Assembly (NCBI GenBank): GCA_022316685.1
Contig: JAKJHU010000056.1
Location: 2,843,872 to 2,907,871, forward strand
Direction: 5' to 3'
DNA: 64,000 bases
Source of the DNA: Progne subis subis
Lineage: Eukaryota > Chordata > Aves > Passeriformes > Hirundinidae
Numbering within the stretch: the stretch's first letter is position 1; each line of letters opens with the position of its first letter. The position numbers were made by a program, and so were the translations under genes. The notes under the pieces were generated by a model that saw only the letters and a program-made list of their open reading frames with translations, did no database searches and was not told where the DNA came from. Below, one piece after another: positions 39,059 to 53,208 of the stretch.

Positions 39059-39262
39059 CATAGAATGGCTTGGCTTGGAGGGGGCCTTTAAAGCTTAACT
39101 AGCCCCAGCAACAAGCAGGGACACCTTCAATCAGACCAGGTTGCTCAGAGCCCCATCCAACCTGACCTTGAATGTTTCCAGGGATGGGGCATCCACCAGC
39201 TCTCTGGGCAACCTGTGCTGGTGCCTCACCACCCTCATTGTAGAACATTTCCTCCTTGTAAC
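39059..39262 (-). mobile_element. CR1 LINE fragment, 3' end
   Basis: In reverse orientation: CATAGAATGGCTTGGCTTGG (3' end), CAGGTTGCTCAGAGCCCC, GGGATGGGGCATCCACCAGC, GGGCAACCTGTGCTGGTGCC, ending near CATTTCCTCCTTGTA. It is on the minus strand, about 200 bp and 5'-truncated. It is from the same part of CR1 as the copy at 24.7 kb. Confidence 0.94.
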
Positions 39263-42200
39263 TGTCACCATCACAGTGACTATGTCAGAGTACCCAAAAT
39301 TTAAGTTCACTTGATCTCTGAAAGCTTAAATAGTTTTAACTTTGCATGGCCTGCCTTTCTTCACTGGAGTGAAACACAATTTGATGGCAGGGTACCATTC
39401 CTTTGCTGTTAGTAGCAAAGACTCTTGGCATTTCAGCCCTGTGTTTCAGTTATGTATAAGGAGCTCTATTACTAGAAAATCAGAAAATCATGCAAACTCC
39501 TTATCCCATCACTTTTTTACCTCCATTTTCTGTAAGTCAAGACCATCTTCTTATTCCCACTGAAGAGCTGGGGAATGGAGGTACAGTGAAATGATTTATA
39601 CATGACAGTCAGTGGTCTAAGAAGAAACTGAGCATAAATCTACAGAAATCATGGTTGCAAGCCAAACCAGATGACGACGTTTGAACCATATCGAACTAAA
39701 TTAAATAAAAGCTTTCTGCAGCACTCAGCATGATGTTATTTATGCCTTGAAACAGCATATCTCTTTCCCAGATCTTCCTGTCCAATTATTTAAAGGCTTG
39801 GTCCAAAAGAGATAACATAGAGAATCTTGACTGTCAAAAGATCTGCTGCCAGCTGCAGTCACCTGCAGGGACTGGGAAGAAAGACATGACTGATGATAGC
39901 GTCAAGACTTTGGCTGAGATTGTTAACCTTCATAAAGCTGTCATTGTTTGAAAAGTGATGTCTGTTCCCTCTGCATCATGATGGAACCAGCAATGATCCA
40001 TCCCTTGGATTCTACCCAAAGAAAGGCCAAAGAGAAACACTGAAAACAAAGGAAATGGGCAGCCCGCTGTTGCCTGCCTCTGCCCCCAACCACAACCCAC
40101 ATGAGCTCAGTTTGTTGTTTTGGCAGGAGAGAGGCACCGAATAAGCAAGAAGAGCTGAAACTGGCAGAACAGTCAGAAAAGTATTTAGAGTTGTTTATGT
40201 ATGAATGATTGCAGGGTGGGAAGGGCAGACTTATTTGGATAGATCAGGTAAAGCCCTGGGGGCAGCGCTGAAAACAGAGCCCTTTGCAACCAGATGAGTA
40301 ACATGATCCTGGACTGCTTTCTCTTTTCCTGTGTGCACACTCCAATTTGCAGTCAAGCTTTGCCTTGGAGTCCTGTTGAACGTTTCATTCACAGGTATTT
40401 GTTAAATCCTGCTATAGCCCAGAGGATGCCTACCACTTTAATTCTTTGTTAACAACTCAGATTTTTGGTGTTATAGCCAAGGTTCGCTTGCTGACTGAGC
40501 AGCAAGAGGCCTTGGAATATTTCTATGGTGTATTATTTACCTTCCCCTGATTTCATTACAAGAGTGATACTTGTCCCTCTAAAGGAGAGACAGGTCCGTA
40601 AGTGGTAGCATAGGTGTAACACCACCAGCCATGCTTTATAGCGTTCACGTTCAGAGTAGTAAACACAGAACCGTGCAAATGCAATGTCTGTTTCACAGTG
40701 TTAATAACCTGAATGAGAAACTGCTGCTATCTGAAATGTTCACCGCTGCCTTTGTTGTCGGGATCATTCCTTTTGTAAACACAGCCACTGTGGGGCAGCA
40801 AGACATAAGCATTTAATGGAGTGTGCTTTGCCTCTCCCAGGATCCCGATGAGGCTGTAAAGCGCCGTTACCCTCTGCCTGCAGACGAGTGGGACAATGCA
40901 AATGCTAACACCCTTTCCTGTAAGCACATTTCCCCGGTCAGAGTGACTTGGTGACTCGAGAATCGTGATAAGTTTTGAAGGTAATGGTGAGATAAGGTAG
41001 CACCAAAACTGCTTTAAGTAGTTTATATGTCTATTCTGAGAGAAGATGTCAACAACTCATAGCTCGATGACGTTTGAACTTTGCTTGTGAACGGTGCCAA
41101 ATCCTGTGTTCTCAGCAGGCTCACGCCTACATGCAAACAGACAAGTTGCTATATGCTTTTGCCATTTTCCCAGAGGAAATGATGGTGCCAGACAAGTGTG
41201 AGCAGACCAGCCTCGTAACGTGTGTCTGGCTGTGTGCTTTGTGAGGATGAGCACTCCCACCACACTCCGGTCATTGTCCGGGGACACAGAATGGTGACTC
41301 TAATCCAGGAGAGCATGAGATCCCCCAATGTACATCAAGTCTCCAGACTCAGACACACAAGCTCTTTCCAAATCTGAATCGGGGTTTTATTGGGATTCTC
41401 TGCCTAAACAAAGATTTGGACCCCAGTTGAAGAAGGGGGATTGTAACTGATGCAAGTTTGATATTGGAGAGATAACTACTGGAACTAATAATATATTATT
41501 ATTATACTGGAACTAATATACTAGAGAAACAAGTCAACTAAAACAGTACAGAAGCTATTTTTTTCCAAGTTGGGTCTTGCCATCAAAATGGGGAGAAGCA
41601 GACTATTAAAACTGGTTTGGGTGAAATGCAGAAGGTTTTATCTACCTACTTCCTAAAGACAGGAAAACAGATGTTATAGTCACTCCTGAGGATGAATTTT
41701 GAGCCAGATCTCTGACATAAAGTACTACCATGTTTATGTGTACTGTGACAGCTTTTCCCATCTTCCATTTGAAAAACTAAGATTTTCTGACTTTACATAT
41801 AGTCAATAATGATTATGAGTTTTATTTAATGCAAGTTGGTTACTGAGCAAGAAAACAATCAATTTCAATTTTCAGTTTATCTCTGTAATACATAATGTAA
41901 GAGTTTTCTAAACCTTTCTTTGCCCTTTAAACGTAAATCACAAGAAATAAAACCTTTAGTTCAATCAAAAGTTGTGCTTCTTGATAGGCTTCCACATGAA
42001 TTGTCTGATCATGTCAAATAAGCAGATGAAATAGATTCACTTAATGAGCCTGGATAAGAGGGGAACTAAGGAGGAAGAAAAAATAATCCCAAACCTCACA
42101 ATAATGGAAATTGTCTGTTTTGATTTTTTTCTGTAGGTGTCAAGATATGAGAAGTGGACACTGAAGTTATCCTTAGGTAAGTCTCCCAGAGTAAGAGTTA

Positions 42201-44375
42201 ACCATTCTAAGTTAAATCAGTGTTACAGACTACATGACAAAAAGCCATGGGTTAAGTGTACAAGTCTGAATGTCAGAAACAACCTGGACCTGACAGTACA
42301 GAGCTCTCTGCAGGTCAAAGGAGCCTGTCTCTTTGCAGGGTGAAGACACAATCTGAGACAGTAAAGAAGCCACTTGCCTCCTCAGTCAGAGCACCATGGA
42401 CATTAAAAATATTGTTAATATATGATTTCTTTTCCCCTTTTCTTCTCATTATTGGATAAGGAGATCTGAAGCTTTGTGTTAGGTTTAGTTTTGGTCAGGT
42501 CTAGGGGGTAAATACTTTTCCATGTTAGATATACACACATAAAACCCTTGAAAAGAAAATTATTGAAGATTGTAGCTAAAAAGTCTTTCTTTTAACACTA
42601 ATCATTTGATGCCAAATTGATTTTTGCCTTTTTTGCTTTTATATATTCACTATATTCTTTTCACATATATTTGTAGCTCTGTAGCCTATTATTATTTTCA
42701 TAGCTAGCTCCAGTACTTTTCCCTACCTATTTCCTACCCTGACAGGGAAAAAGACAAAACACATTCCAGAGGCTCCAAACCCTGTGGGTCCAAGGCCTCT
42801 ATCCTATCCCCTGTCTCTGGAAGCCAAGGTTGAAACCAGTTCTTTGAGACACATTTTCATAAAAAAAAGTTCAGTTCCTATTTAAAAGGAGGCTACAGAA
42901 GTTGTGGAACCAAAAAGGAGGAATTACTTCATCACTTATGTTTCTAACTGATGATTTTTGTCAATTATGCTAACTTGCTAAATTTATAGAACTGTATTCA
43001 CCCTATGTGGGGTGGGCACTTTTCCATATCTGCCTCTTGGAGGTCTCCAGTAAAGACCAGCCTTTATATTACCTCCTATACTAATATTGTCTTGAAAGTG
43101 CCTTGCTTTATTTCTAGATCTTCAAGGCATCAAGTTAATATTTCACACACATGGAAAGGATTTATTTTTGTTTGCTTTTGACTAGTGTAAAAAGTATCAA
43201 AGCATTAAAAATGATGTGATTTTGGAAAGGAAGGATATATGTAATGCTGCTGATCACCAGCTTTTCATCACCCTTTGAAAGGTAAAATAATTGCAAAAAT
43301 TTTTGGGACTGAACCTAACTGGCTATCAAAAACCCTACACTGGTTTTAAATTCAATTTGAAATAGGAAAGTTGGAAATGCAATAGTCCTGGGAAGAACTT
43401 CCCAACACACTGACCACCAGACTGCGCATCAAAACACGAGGTGCAGTGAACTTCTGCCAAAGGAAGTGAAAATAAAGTTGACTGGGAGATAAAGTTACCT
43501 GAGTGTGTTCAGGCTACTCAACAATTTCCTTCCTCACTGCACTGTTGTGGGGACCCACCTAGTGAAACCATGAAGAATTGCACCAGTCCAGAACATGAAA
43601 GAAAGGGAATATTGAGTCAAGAAGGCAAATAACTGAACGATACAATTTAGTATATTGCAAGTGGTGAAACGTGGCAAGACGAGAGAGACCACAAATTCCA
43701 GCCAACCTACAGTCACCATCTGGTATTGCTTTGTAACTCTCAGATAACTTGGTTTCAAAATCTGCTGCAGCAGAAGCTTGCATTTAGGAGAATGGATAAT
43801 ATATTTTGGTTTAACTCAAACTGGTGCACTGCCAGACAACATATTTGGGACTTATGCTCAGCGTTACCAGCCTGAGCATTAACAAAACCTGGAGCTGGTT
43901 CTCTGTAAAATCAGAAAAATGGCTTTGTTTAAAAAATACTGTTTCCCTTTGTCTCTTCACTTATTTTTTATGTTTAATTTGACTCTGTAGGATGAGCCAT
44001 CGTTTTAGGTATTTGTTAAATCTTTAAGGCTTTATTCCTGTGATCACAAGAACTGGAGCCTTTCATTAATATGAAAGCTGAAATTTTTATCTTCTTTCTT
44101 TTGGCAACAAGGACTGTAAGAACACCACCAGGATTGTTTGGTTTACAACAGATTTTTATGCAGTGAAGTGCTGAAAAGAAATTTTGTTATTGATCTGTTA
44201 AAAGGGATTTTGCCCTCATTTCTTCATTTCCCTGTCCTCACTTACATAATCCACAGGACAACCGAAGCTTTCATTAGTAAAAAATCTCTAAAATATGCAG
44301 ACATTAAAATCAGATACCTGTTCAACCACTGGTTATTTTCTCTTAATGATACAAAATGATACAAAATTATATACT

Positions 44376-44410
44376 CTTTTTTTTTTTCTTTCTTTCTTTT
44401 TTTTTTTTTC
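44376..44410. repeat. Poly-T / (CTTT)n tract
   Basis: CTTTTTTTTTTTTCTTTCTTTC runs into a second T run and CCCCC. It is a mixed pyrimidine microsatellite. Confidence 0.85.
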
Positions 44411-47400
44411 CCCCATCACAAAAGCATATGAAAAAGGATTGAGATTTGGATTAATTTACTTATGAAAATAGTTTATAATACTATTTTTCTTCTTGAATGA
44501 AGCAACAAACACATTTTGTTTGGTCATCCTTCAAAAGAGAGTGGCAAATACTAAACATCTAGCTATAGACAGGTAATTTATAGTGCAGGAGCTCTCCCCC
44601 AAACTCTTAGAATCACCTACTTTTGATTCTGCTGTTGTCTACACATATTAAGTCCTCATGGTTTATGTGACTTTATTTCTTGAAAAGTCCTGGGTAATCA
44701 ACACCACAGAACAACTTCCTAGGATCTAGAACTGCCACTTAAGTTTGGAGGAGAGCCATCCATACCAATTTAGAGGCAACAGAATTCTAATTTCTCTTAC
44801 CCCAACCACAGTTTTCTTCTCTCTTCTTTGACAAGACTATTCCAAGAAAATCCTGATTTTTCTAAATCCTCCTTGTGCCTACCAGCCGAATCTCAGACCT
44901 TAAAATATCTCCACTTCTCTTCTTATCCTATTCAAGATACTACTGCCACATACCAGCATTTCTCTAACAAAGATACTTAAGATTCTACCTGAAATCCAGG
45001 GCTGCTGTAAGAGCAGGTCCAGCAGTCACTGCCCCACTACCTGGGACACAGGGACTCTGCTCAGTGTTCTGGATCACACAAAAACATCAAGGCACACAGA
45101 GCATACTCGATTTCTACCTGCCCAGCCACTGCTGGCCCTGAAAGCAAGGGGAGCAGGCATTACTGTCAGAGCACTGCTTCTTGGGAGCAGTGATTTTTGA
45201 CCCCAGTTAAAGGAACAGAAATCCTTGCTCTCTAAAGTCTTCCTCTTGGGCTCAGCACCTTCTATTCCTCCCTTCCCCTCTGCTGAAAGAGTTCCTTTTC
45301 TCCTGTTTTCTCCCTCTTCATAGCAGCCCCAAGCAAGTAAAATTTGCTGTAGGAAGAATATAGTGTGATTTGTGGTGAGAGGAGTTCAGACACAAGGCTG
45401 CACAGGCAAGTTTGGGGATCCCCATAACCCTCACAATGCTCTCTGTCAAAGAGACATCAGGATGAAGAATGAAAATCCATTTCCTGGGGCTCTCCAAAGC
45501 CTCTCCAACCTCCCTTCCATCTATAGAATCCATAAAAATGCAGCTGACCCCTTCCTCAGCTGGATCCCCTTCACCATAGAGCCTCCTCAAACTACTGGAA
45601 ATGTTACCTAAATCTGAGTAGCTCACAACCAAGCAAATAGCAGTTAGATGCTAAACGGCATTGCTACCAACCCCTCTTCTGGAGCTTTGTGTCCTTCTGT
45701 ATCTTCCTGTACTTTTTACACTTTCCTATCCTCTGTCAGTACTTCAGGAGTTCTGTCCTGGTGTTTTCTCCTGCTCTGACCATGTACAATGTCTCAGCAG
45801 AAATACACCAGGGGGCATCTCTCAGCTCCCACAGAATTCCCTTGCTATTAACATGCCATTCCCTAGAACAGCACAATATCTATTCAGGAAAGATTTCTGT
45901 GGTATTTTTCTTCCAATTTCACCATTTTCCTTAGGCAGTTCACTTCTTTCAGAGCTTGACATTTTCAGATAGTGAAATAATGGTTTCCTCCAGTCATTCA
46001 TTTAATTCAATAGGCCCCGAAATTGCCTTGAGCATTTTAGTCATACCGATCTTGTTCATGCCAAAATAAAGAGTAAATTTACATGTAACTGCACAGCTCT
46101 TGGGTACTGTATAGACCAATTAGAACACTTATTTTTGTTTTCATCATTTATTGAAATCAAGTTTATGACACTTCTAAAACTTGCATTTTAGAAATACTGG
46201 TTTTTACAGCCACTTTAATGTATTTCTCTGCTAAACCACAAGTCAGTGGTGGAACAAAGAGTACGTTGCTGATGGGGATTTTTTTTTCTTGTTTTGCTTT
46301 TGATTTGCCTGGAAATTCAGGAGGTCAGGAATCCCTACTTGTAGTGATATTTAACTGCCCAATAAGAAACTGTGTTTGGCTGCTGGTTCTAATCTAAACA
46401 CATAAAGTAGGCACAGGTTGTGGGAGTAAGAATTTTATCAACATACTGTATATAACAAAGACAGCAAGCAATAAATCCAGATTTATGGAGAGACTGCCTT
46501 GAGGGACAGTCATGTCTCCTAATTCTTGTTCTCTTAGCTATAGGAATATAATTTCCCCTGCAGTTTCTCACACGTGCATAAGGTAGGAAACACAACTACC
46601 CCTGAATTTCACATCTTCTTTGAAAAAACAATATAAAGATGAAGTTTACTGTAAACATATGTAAGGCCCCTGAAAAAGAAGAACAATTTAAAGTATGAGT
46701 TCATAAATCACTGTCTGATTGTTCATGAAAATTGTCAAGCTGTGAAGTTTTTTTAGGATATGTTATTGGAACAGACAAGAAAGACAAACTGGAGGAGGGG
46801 GTAGAAGAAAAAGAAGAATGGTACCACTCTGTGATTAAAATTGCTTCAGAGAAGCAGGAATTACCCTCAGTTAGTACAAATCAGAATAATTTTATAAACC
46901 AATGGGAAAAATAGATCAAAAATGAAGCTATGACTATTACTGGATTATCGCCCTTTCCTTGTTACACATACATCATTTTTATACATTTCTTAGTTCTAGG
47001 AAAGTGAAAGCCCATTCCTTAGAATGCAAAAAAAACCCCTGTAGTATGAAAAAGCAAAAAGGTTCATCATCCTGTTGTACAACAGATTTGAGGCTAGAAG
47101 CTGAGATATCTTTTGATGAAAGATTATATCTGCCATGGAAAAAAATTACCAAACAAACCCCCTGGATAACAGAAATACCACAATTCAGGCTTGGAGTCCT
47201 AGTCTCAGTTTGAACTCTGTCTAACCTCAGTTTATGTGACATAACTAAAGGTTTTGTCAGACTTTTCAGGAAGTCTGAATATTTCTCACATACTTACCTA
47301 TGAAAATAACATTTTAGAAATTTTCATCAAAACAGGAAGACAGAGTGATGCAACAGAAGAAACACTGAAGAACTCACTTCTATTTTTTTGTCTGCCACTG

Positions 47401-48402
47401 CTTTGTTGGATGACCTGGAACAAACAACTTCATCTTTCTGTGCTTAACTTCCACATCTGTAAAAAGAAGATAATGAGACTGAACTCTTCTGCAAATAAAC
47501 TTTGTTCCTTCTCTTATCAGGGAGTTGAAACAACGATGGAAAGAAACTCTTGGTAGAGTTGTAATATAGTTCACTGGTAAAAAGCCAATTCAATTATGAG
47601 ATTTCTTGGGTTTATGGGATTGTTTTCATTCTCAAACTTTGCAAAGCAGTCCAAAGTGGAAAAGAAATTAGCCCAGGCTGGCCCAGACTCCAGAGCCTGT
47701 GAAGTGATTTGAGCACAGTTGAGTAACACTGGACAGAATGTTTAGCCAATTACCTCCCTCCACAGATTCCAAGGCAAGTTTTATTTCAGTAAAAAAAAAA
47801 ACAACCCAAAACCTAGAAAATGGAGCATCTCACTCCCAGATCTTAAGAGTGAGAACTTCTGAACATGAAAAATAGATGCAATTTAGTCAGCAACACTACA
47901 AAGACAAAACACAACTTTTCCACAGTTCTGGAGAGACTCTATAGAAGAACTTTAAAGTGTTAAGAAGTGCAGAAAAATAACTCAGCCTGGGCTGAAAAAT
48001 GAAGGACAAAAATTTGAAGGGAATTGAAGAGAGCATGACAATACTACTCTGTATGCTCCGTGCTGCAATTCCTTGCTAAGACAAAACAATGCTTAGCAAG
48101 ATCCTTAGATCTGTGAATTCTCCCAGGTGCTGTATGTCACACAACTGGCTCCTTCCTCATATTCCTGCAGATTTTAGGGCCACATCACATATGCTCATCA
48201 TTCCAGCTTACTACTTGTTTCCTGCTTCATTTGCATGGGTTAATATATTTAGCTGGTTTGTAGATCTTATCTGGGTCTTGTGTATGGGAAAAGGGAGAGA
48301 ACCTGTTTATTGCAATGTATTAGGTTTGCTCTCATCTCTGTCTGAGCAGGATATTTGAGAGGTACAATGCTCTCCTGACACCAGCAAGGCTAGAAGGAAG
48401 TA

Positions 48403-48442
48403 CTTATTATTTATTTATTATGTATTATTTATTATTATTTAT
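48403..48442. repeat. (TTATTA)n AT-rich microsatellite
   Basis: About 40 bases of TTA, TTTA and TTATTT units. It is a simple AT-rich repeat. Confidence 0.8.
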
Positions 48443-49153
48443 AGCACTATCAAAGCATTTTGTCAATAAATAGCAAATATGCAGCACAGCTGGTGCCCAA
48501 TGAAGTCTGAAAAAAGCTTCATAGCTTGTCGTAGGATGTCCAAAAAAGAAACTCTTGAGCATGCTGACCTGTTTTGTTAGAACTTTCATCAGCCCAAGAG
48601 AACAGCATTGGTGCTAAAAGTTTTGTATTTCCAACAAGTAAATAATTTGAAGCATGAGAGACTGAGGAAAAAACTGATTCAGCATTCCAAAACACATTTA
48701 ATTATCATCTGGCTTTTCTAGTTATCCTTCTTTTTGATTTCTTTGCCCCGAATCTTAGCCTAAATTCTTCTTAGGCAAGTTTTGCTACTCTAACAAGACC
48801 AAACTGGTCTGACTCACAGATGACAGGGTGCAAAGCCTGTCATCAACTAAATTTGTTTTGATTTCCCTCTGTGGAAAAAAAAATCCCTTTCAGCTACAGG
48901 ATTTAATGGCTTCAGAAGTGGCCATTCTGGCTGTCAGCAGCAGTATCTGTGGTTGCCCTAGAGTTCTTGGCCACTGGGTATCTTCCAGCCTTAGGGAGTC
49001 ATCAGCTATGTTCCAAGTGTCCCTCCATGTCCATGCACCATGATACAACACACTGTCACTAATACTTCACACAAGCCTCATGACCAACAGATCTGAGTAT
49101 TTTAGGAGGGCTTTTCGTACATAATCTTTTGGATTCTTCCCCTAAATCAATAC

Positions 49154-49182
49154 TTCCTTAGCTGGTCCGACCAGCTAAGGAA
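49154..49182. repeat. 29-bp near-perfect palindrome (14-bp arms, 1-base centre)
   Basis: The left arm TTCCTTAGCTGGTC (49154-49167) is exactly the reverse complement of the right arm GACCAGCTAAGGAA (49169-49182), separated by one C at 49168. It lies in unique intergenic sequence about 4 kb from the second CpG island. It could extrude as a cruciform, be a dyad binding site or be a fold-back artefact. Function is unknown. Confidence 0.9.
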
Positions 49183-52100
49183 ACTTCAGGAAGCGGCATT
49201 AAAAGCTAAGCAATATTCCCTCTGTACAGCCTGGCAAAGCCTACAGGTTCCGACACCTAGACTGAAGTGTCCCATGCCAATGTCTTCATCTGCATGCAAA
49301 TTCTTCCTACAGTTGATACAGTTGATGAAGCAAAGAGCTCTTCAGCTGTTTGGAACACACTGATCTATCTGCCTTGAGGAGGCCTGAACAGCTTGCAGCG
49401 CAACCATGACCAGGGTTCAGCTTGCCAGCCTGTGCTCAGTGACAGCTGGGGTGGACTGAGATATCAACAACTTCCACATGAGATTTCAGACAGAACAGGC
49501 TTTTTAGGATATCTGCTGCTTCTTGGAGCAGGAGGCCAGGTAGAAAACTCCTCAGTGCCTAAACGGGCACTCGATGCCTGCATTTATGTAACTAAATCCC
49601 ACATTAGTTCTCTGCTGAGTATAAGGGGAGTTTAGACATCTGGTTCACATGGAGACACCTACACACCAAAAACCAAATTTAGGTGCCTTGATCTGCTGGT
49701 TGAATCCACCCCTTACTTGGAGATTTTCTCAGCTGGCAGCTGCACTAGCATTATGCTTAAGAGGCTTCAATGGACATTTCTCCCATTTCCATTTCTAATC
49801 CACTCATGAGAACATTTAAACTTTCGGCCTCTCCAATACACTTGCAGCAATTTACAACTGTAACTCTAGAGAAAATATACTTTCTTTGGTTTATTTTAAA
49901 TTTATTGCCAGGAAATTTCACTCAGGACATCTAAATCTTATGCTATAAGAAACACAGAATTCAGTTTCTCTATTACAATATATTTTTTGACCATTATCAC
50001 ATTCACATTCCTTCATGGTCTTTTTCCAAATGAAACCATTCAAATATACTCAATCACTTTTTTTCTTTTTTTTTTAAGGAAGTAATTCCACATCTCCAAT
50101 CAGTTAATTGCTTTTCTTTGTACCTTTCTTGGAGCTTTGGGAAGAATTCCACACAATATTCAATATAAGCAAGCAATTTTGATTTTACAAATCTTCTCAT
50201 CTGGTTCTATATTCCGGTCTTAATGTACTGAACATCCTTTTTGCCTTTTCACCCGTTCCAAAGTACAGAATTGATGCCTTCAATAGATGAGCCACAAGAG
50301 CTCCATAGATTCTTTCCTGAGTGCTTCTAATAAATTTAAGGGTATGTGGGATGACCTTGTTCTATGGGCTTTCCCTATTCAGACAACTGTTTTTGCAAAG
50401 CTATTTAGAATATAATTCCTTTGAGATCTCCACCCACTGTCAAATTTGATACATATGGCCCAAGATTTCAGAAGTACTTGAGAAGAGACAGCAGAACAGA
50501 TAAACTCATATTTATATTCTGAGTTGTCATTCGATCTTATTTCCTTGGGAAAGCAGGTAAAAAAACACACGTCAGATGGTCTTCAGCAAAAGTAACAGTA
50601 GGAAGGAAGAGGTTTGAGAGCAACCAGACAAATGTCCTGCTTCCTCAAACACTCCAAATAAACTCTCCAGCATTTACAAGGGCTTTTCTATGCCACTCAA
50701 AACCAGAATCACATAGAAATTCTACTAGAGGATGTGCAGACTGACTTCAGTCATAGACAGCCCATAGGCAAACAATTGTAGCAGGAAACCACTGACACAA
50801 ATGCAAGTGCTCCCAGTTATTGAAAGAATACTTGGAGTTTCCTTCAGTCTTCTCTGTCACAGCTGGTCAACAAGCACTACACATCAGCTGGAGAAATTAG
50901 TTCTGAACAATTTGGATTTGGAAAAATAATACTAAAATAAAAATAATACTAAAAATATTAATTCTGTTTTGGGCACGTTTGCCTCCTTTTTCACAAAGTA
51001 GATGGGTCAATCTAAGACAGGATTTAAAGAACATCTTCTGTAATCTTGTGCAATTTCTGTGTCCAAGACATGTCAACAACAGAAATGAAATTTCAATGCT
51101 TGACTACATATGGAACCCAAATTATGACCCCAACACCCACTGACACAGGATTACTTTAGGTTATGGCTTCTTGCCAGGACTTTTAGATGAGTTCTTGCCT
51201 CTTGCTGTGAGTACATAGGAAATGGGTCAATTAGTTAACACTATGGAGTTATCACAGATCTTATTATGCAATTGGGCTGGACAGATTCCCATTATCAGGA
51301 ATTCTGAGATGTGAAACATATCTCAAAGACCTTACAGTAAATGACACTAAAAAGTATAGGTTTATTAATTCCATTAATAAAGTGATAATCTAAGCACCAG
51401 GGAAATTCTCATAAAAAAGAATTAAAAAGACATTCAATAGCTGGAATTACAAAGTGAGCAACAACTGGCCAAATTAGGACTTACAGGATAATGGTTCTGC
51501 AGAAAACAGCATATATGCTGACATTGCTTTTACCTTAAAGAGCTTAACACACACTTGCAGTCCTTGGGCTAAATGATTACAAGAGAGAGATCAAAGCTGC
51601 ATGTTAGTCATTATGAAGCAGGAATTCTGAAAAGCTGTCTGATAAGGGGCTGACTGTGTGGCTATCTCATTTAACTGCACCTTGCTTTCATCCTGATCCC
51701 TGCTACCTCTTTGCCACTCACGTACTAACCCCTCCAACGGGCTGTAACTCCCTTTTCTCTCACTGCAGCTTCTGATTATGCATTTGCCTTTTTGGCCTCT
51801 GTACTCTAATGCTGCAGCTACAGCTCTTTGACAGATTCTGGGTTCTGCTCTATTTTTGTTGTTATAAAGCACCTTGACATAATCTCTGGATTTTGGGGGC
51901 AATATCCACCAAAGAATGGGCTTGGATGTGTCAGCCCAGTTTAATTTCCACTTCAATAAAATAAAATCTGCTATCTTCAAAGTGTCACTCAGTAGTTAAT
52001 GTTCTGTAATCTGGGTATTTATAAAATAAGCTCTCAGTCTTGACTATGCCATGCGAATCTGACAATGAGTTTGTTCTTAAACCTCACCAGGGTTTACAAA

Positions 52101-52507
52101 ACCAACATGACTTCCAGTTTCACCCCTTTGCCTGGAGAAATGATACCTGCCAAGTCAGTCCTGCACAAAGATGGATCTGTGGTGTGGTGGGTTTAGCAAG
52201 CCAGCAGTTTGACCCTTTACTCTGGATATCAAAGATCTGAGGTTTCAGCGTGACTGCCCACCTGTGAGGATGTAAATCCTGTCACTATGGAAGCACATTA
52301 ACTGCCAATCTCAGGTTATTTTAGTGTAGTTGTGGTAGATTTTCCTCTGCTATCTCCCTCTTCCAGCTGAAGAAACCACCCCCTCACAATCCACAGCAAC
52401 TCAAACTATAGGGTGAGGGATCCATGGCTGGTCGGCCCTGACATCCTCCATCAACCTGATCAACATGCCTTTTTTTTCCCCCTTCAAAGCCCCTGAACAA
52501 GTACAGG

Positions 52508-52914
52508 GACTGGAGTATCTCTTTTATGAGGGGAGATTGCAGGAACTGGTCCAGTTCAGTCTAAAGACTGAGAAGAGACCTCATTAATATATGTAAGTAT
52601 CTCAGAGGTGGGTGCCAAGAAGATGGTGCTGGACTCTTTTTGGTGGGGCCCAGCACCAGGACAAGGAGCAATGGCGATAAACTAAAACACAAGAAGTTTC
52701 ATTTCACTTCAAGATGAGTAAGACCTTCTTTATATTGAGGGTAGCAGAGCACTGGAACTGCTGCCCAGGGAGATCATGGAGTCTCCCTTCTCTGGATCCA
52801 AATCCACCTGGACACATTTCTGTGTCACCTGCTCCATGTGAACCTACCTTGGAAGGGTTGGGCTGGACGGGATCTCCAGAGAGCCCTTCCAACCCAAGCG
52901 ATTCTGTGACTCTC
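52508..52914 (+). mobile_element. CR1 LINE fragment, 3' end
   Basis: Plus-orientation CR1 landmarks: GGACTGGAGTATCTCTTTTATGAGG (CR1 'ggctggagcatctctcctatgagg'), the TCAGAGGTGGGTGCCAAGAA region, CACTGGAACTGCTGCCCAGG, GGGTTGGGCTGGACGGGAT, then GCCCTTCCAACCC and CGATTCTGTGACTCT at the end. It is about 405 bp, 5'-truncated, and abuts the CpG island of the plus-strand gene. Confidence 0.94.
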
Positions 52915-53208
52915 TACTTCTACGGGGCCATTTAAGGCCGAAAAGCCCGAAACAAATACCTCGAGGAGCTGGAAAAGTCTTTAATCGTCACAGAGAGCTG
53001 CCAGACACCGTGTAAACGCGGTGGGATGAGCAGAGACATACACAGCGAATATGACGGGAGGAGAGGAGTGAAACCCGCACATCCACAGCTCTGCACTCCT
53101 GATCCCCCTCACTACTGGGCAAAAGGGATGCAGGACACAGCCCCACAGCCCCTCGGCTCTACCCCTCAGGGCTCGCCATGTTCCCCCGCTACCCCAGCCC
53201 CCCCTGTC

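Larger units (their letters stand above)
23119..52480. other. Gene-poor interval between two divergent promoters
   Basis: About 29 kb of AT-rich sequence between the CpG islands near 22 and 53 kb. No protein-coding exon was recognised. The open frames present are short and uncorrelated with composition. Contents I can support are the CR1 copies, simple repeats, candidate non-coding exons at 26.8-31.0 kb, the palindrome at 49.15 kb and a few blocks resembling conserved non-coding elements. I see nothing annotatable in 23120-24340, 24900-26180, 31010-33290, 33630-34730, 34960-38810, 39270-40380, 41340-44370, 44420-48390, 48450-49150 and 49190-52500. If either gene has upstream alternative first exons, part of this is intron. 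Confidence 0.55.
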
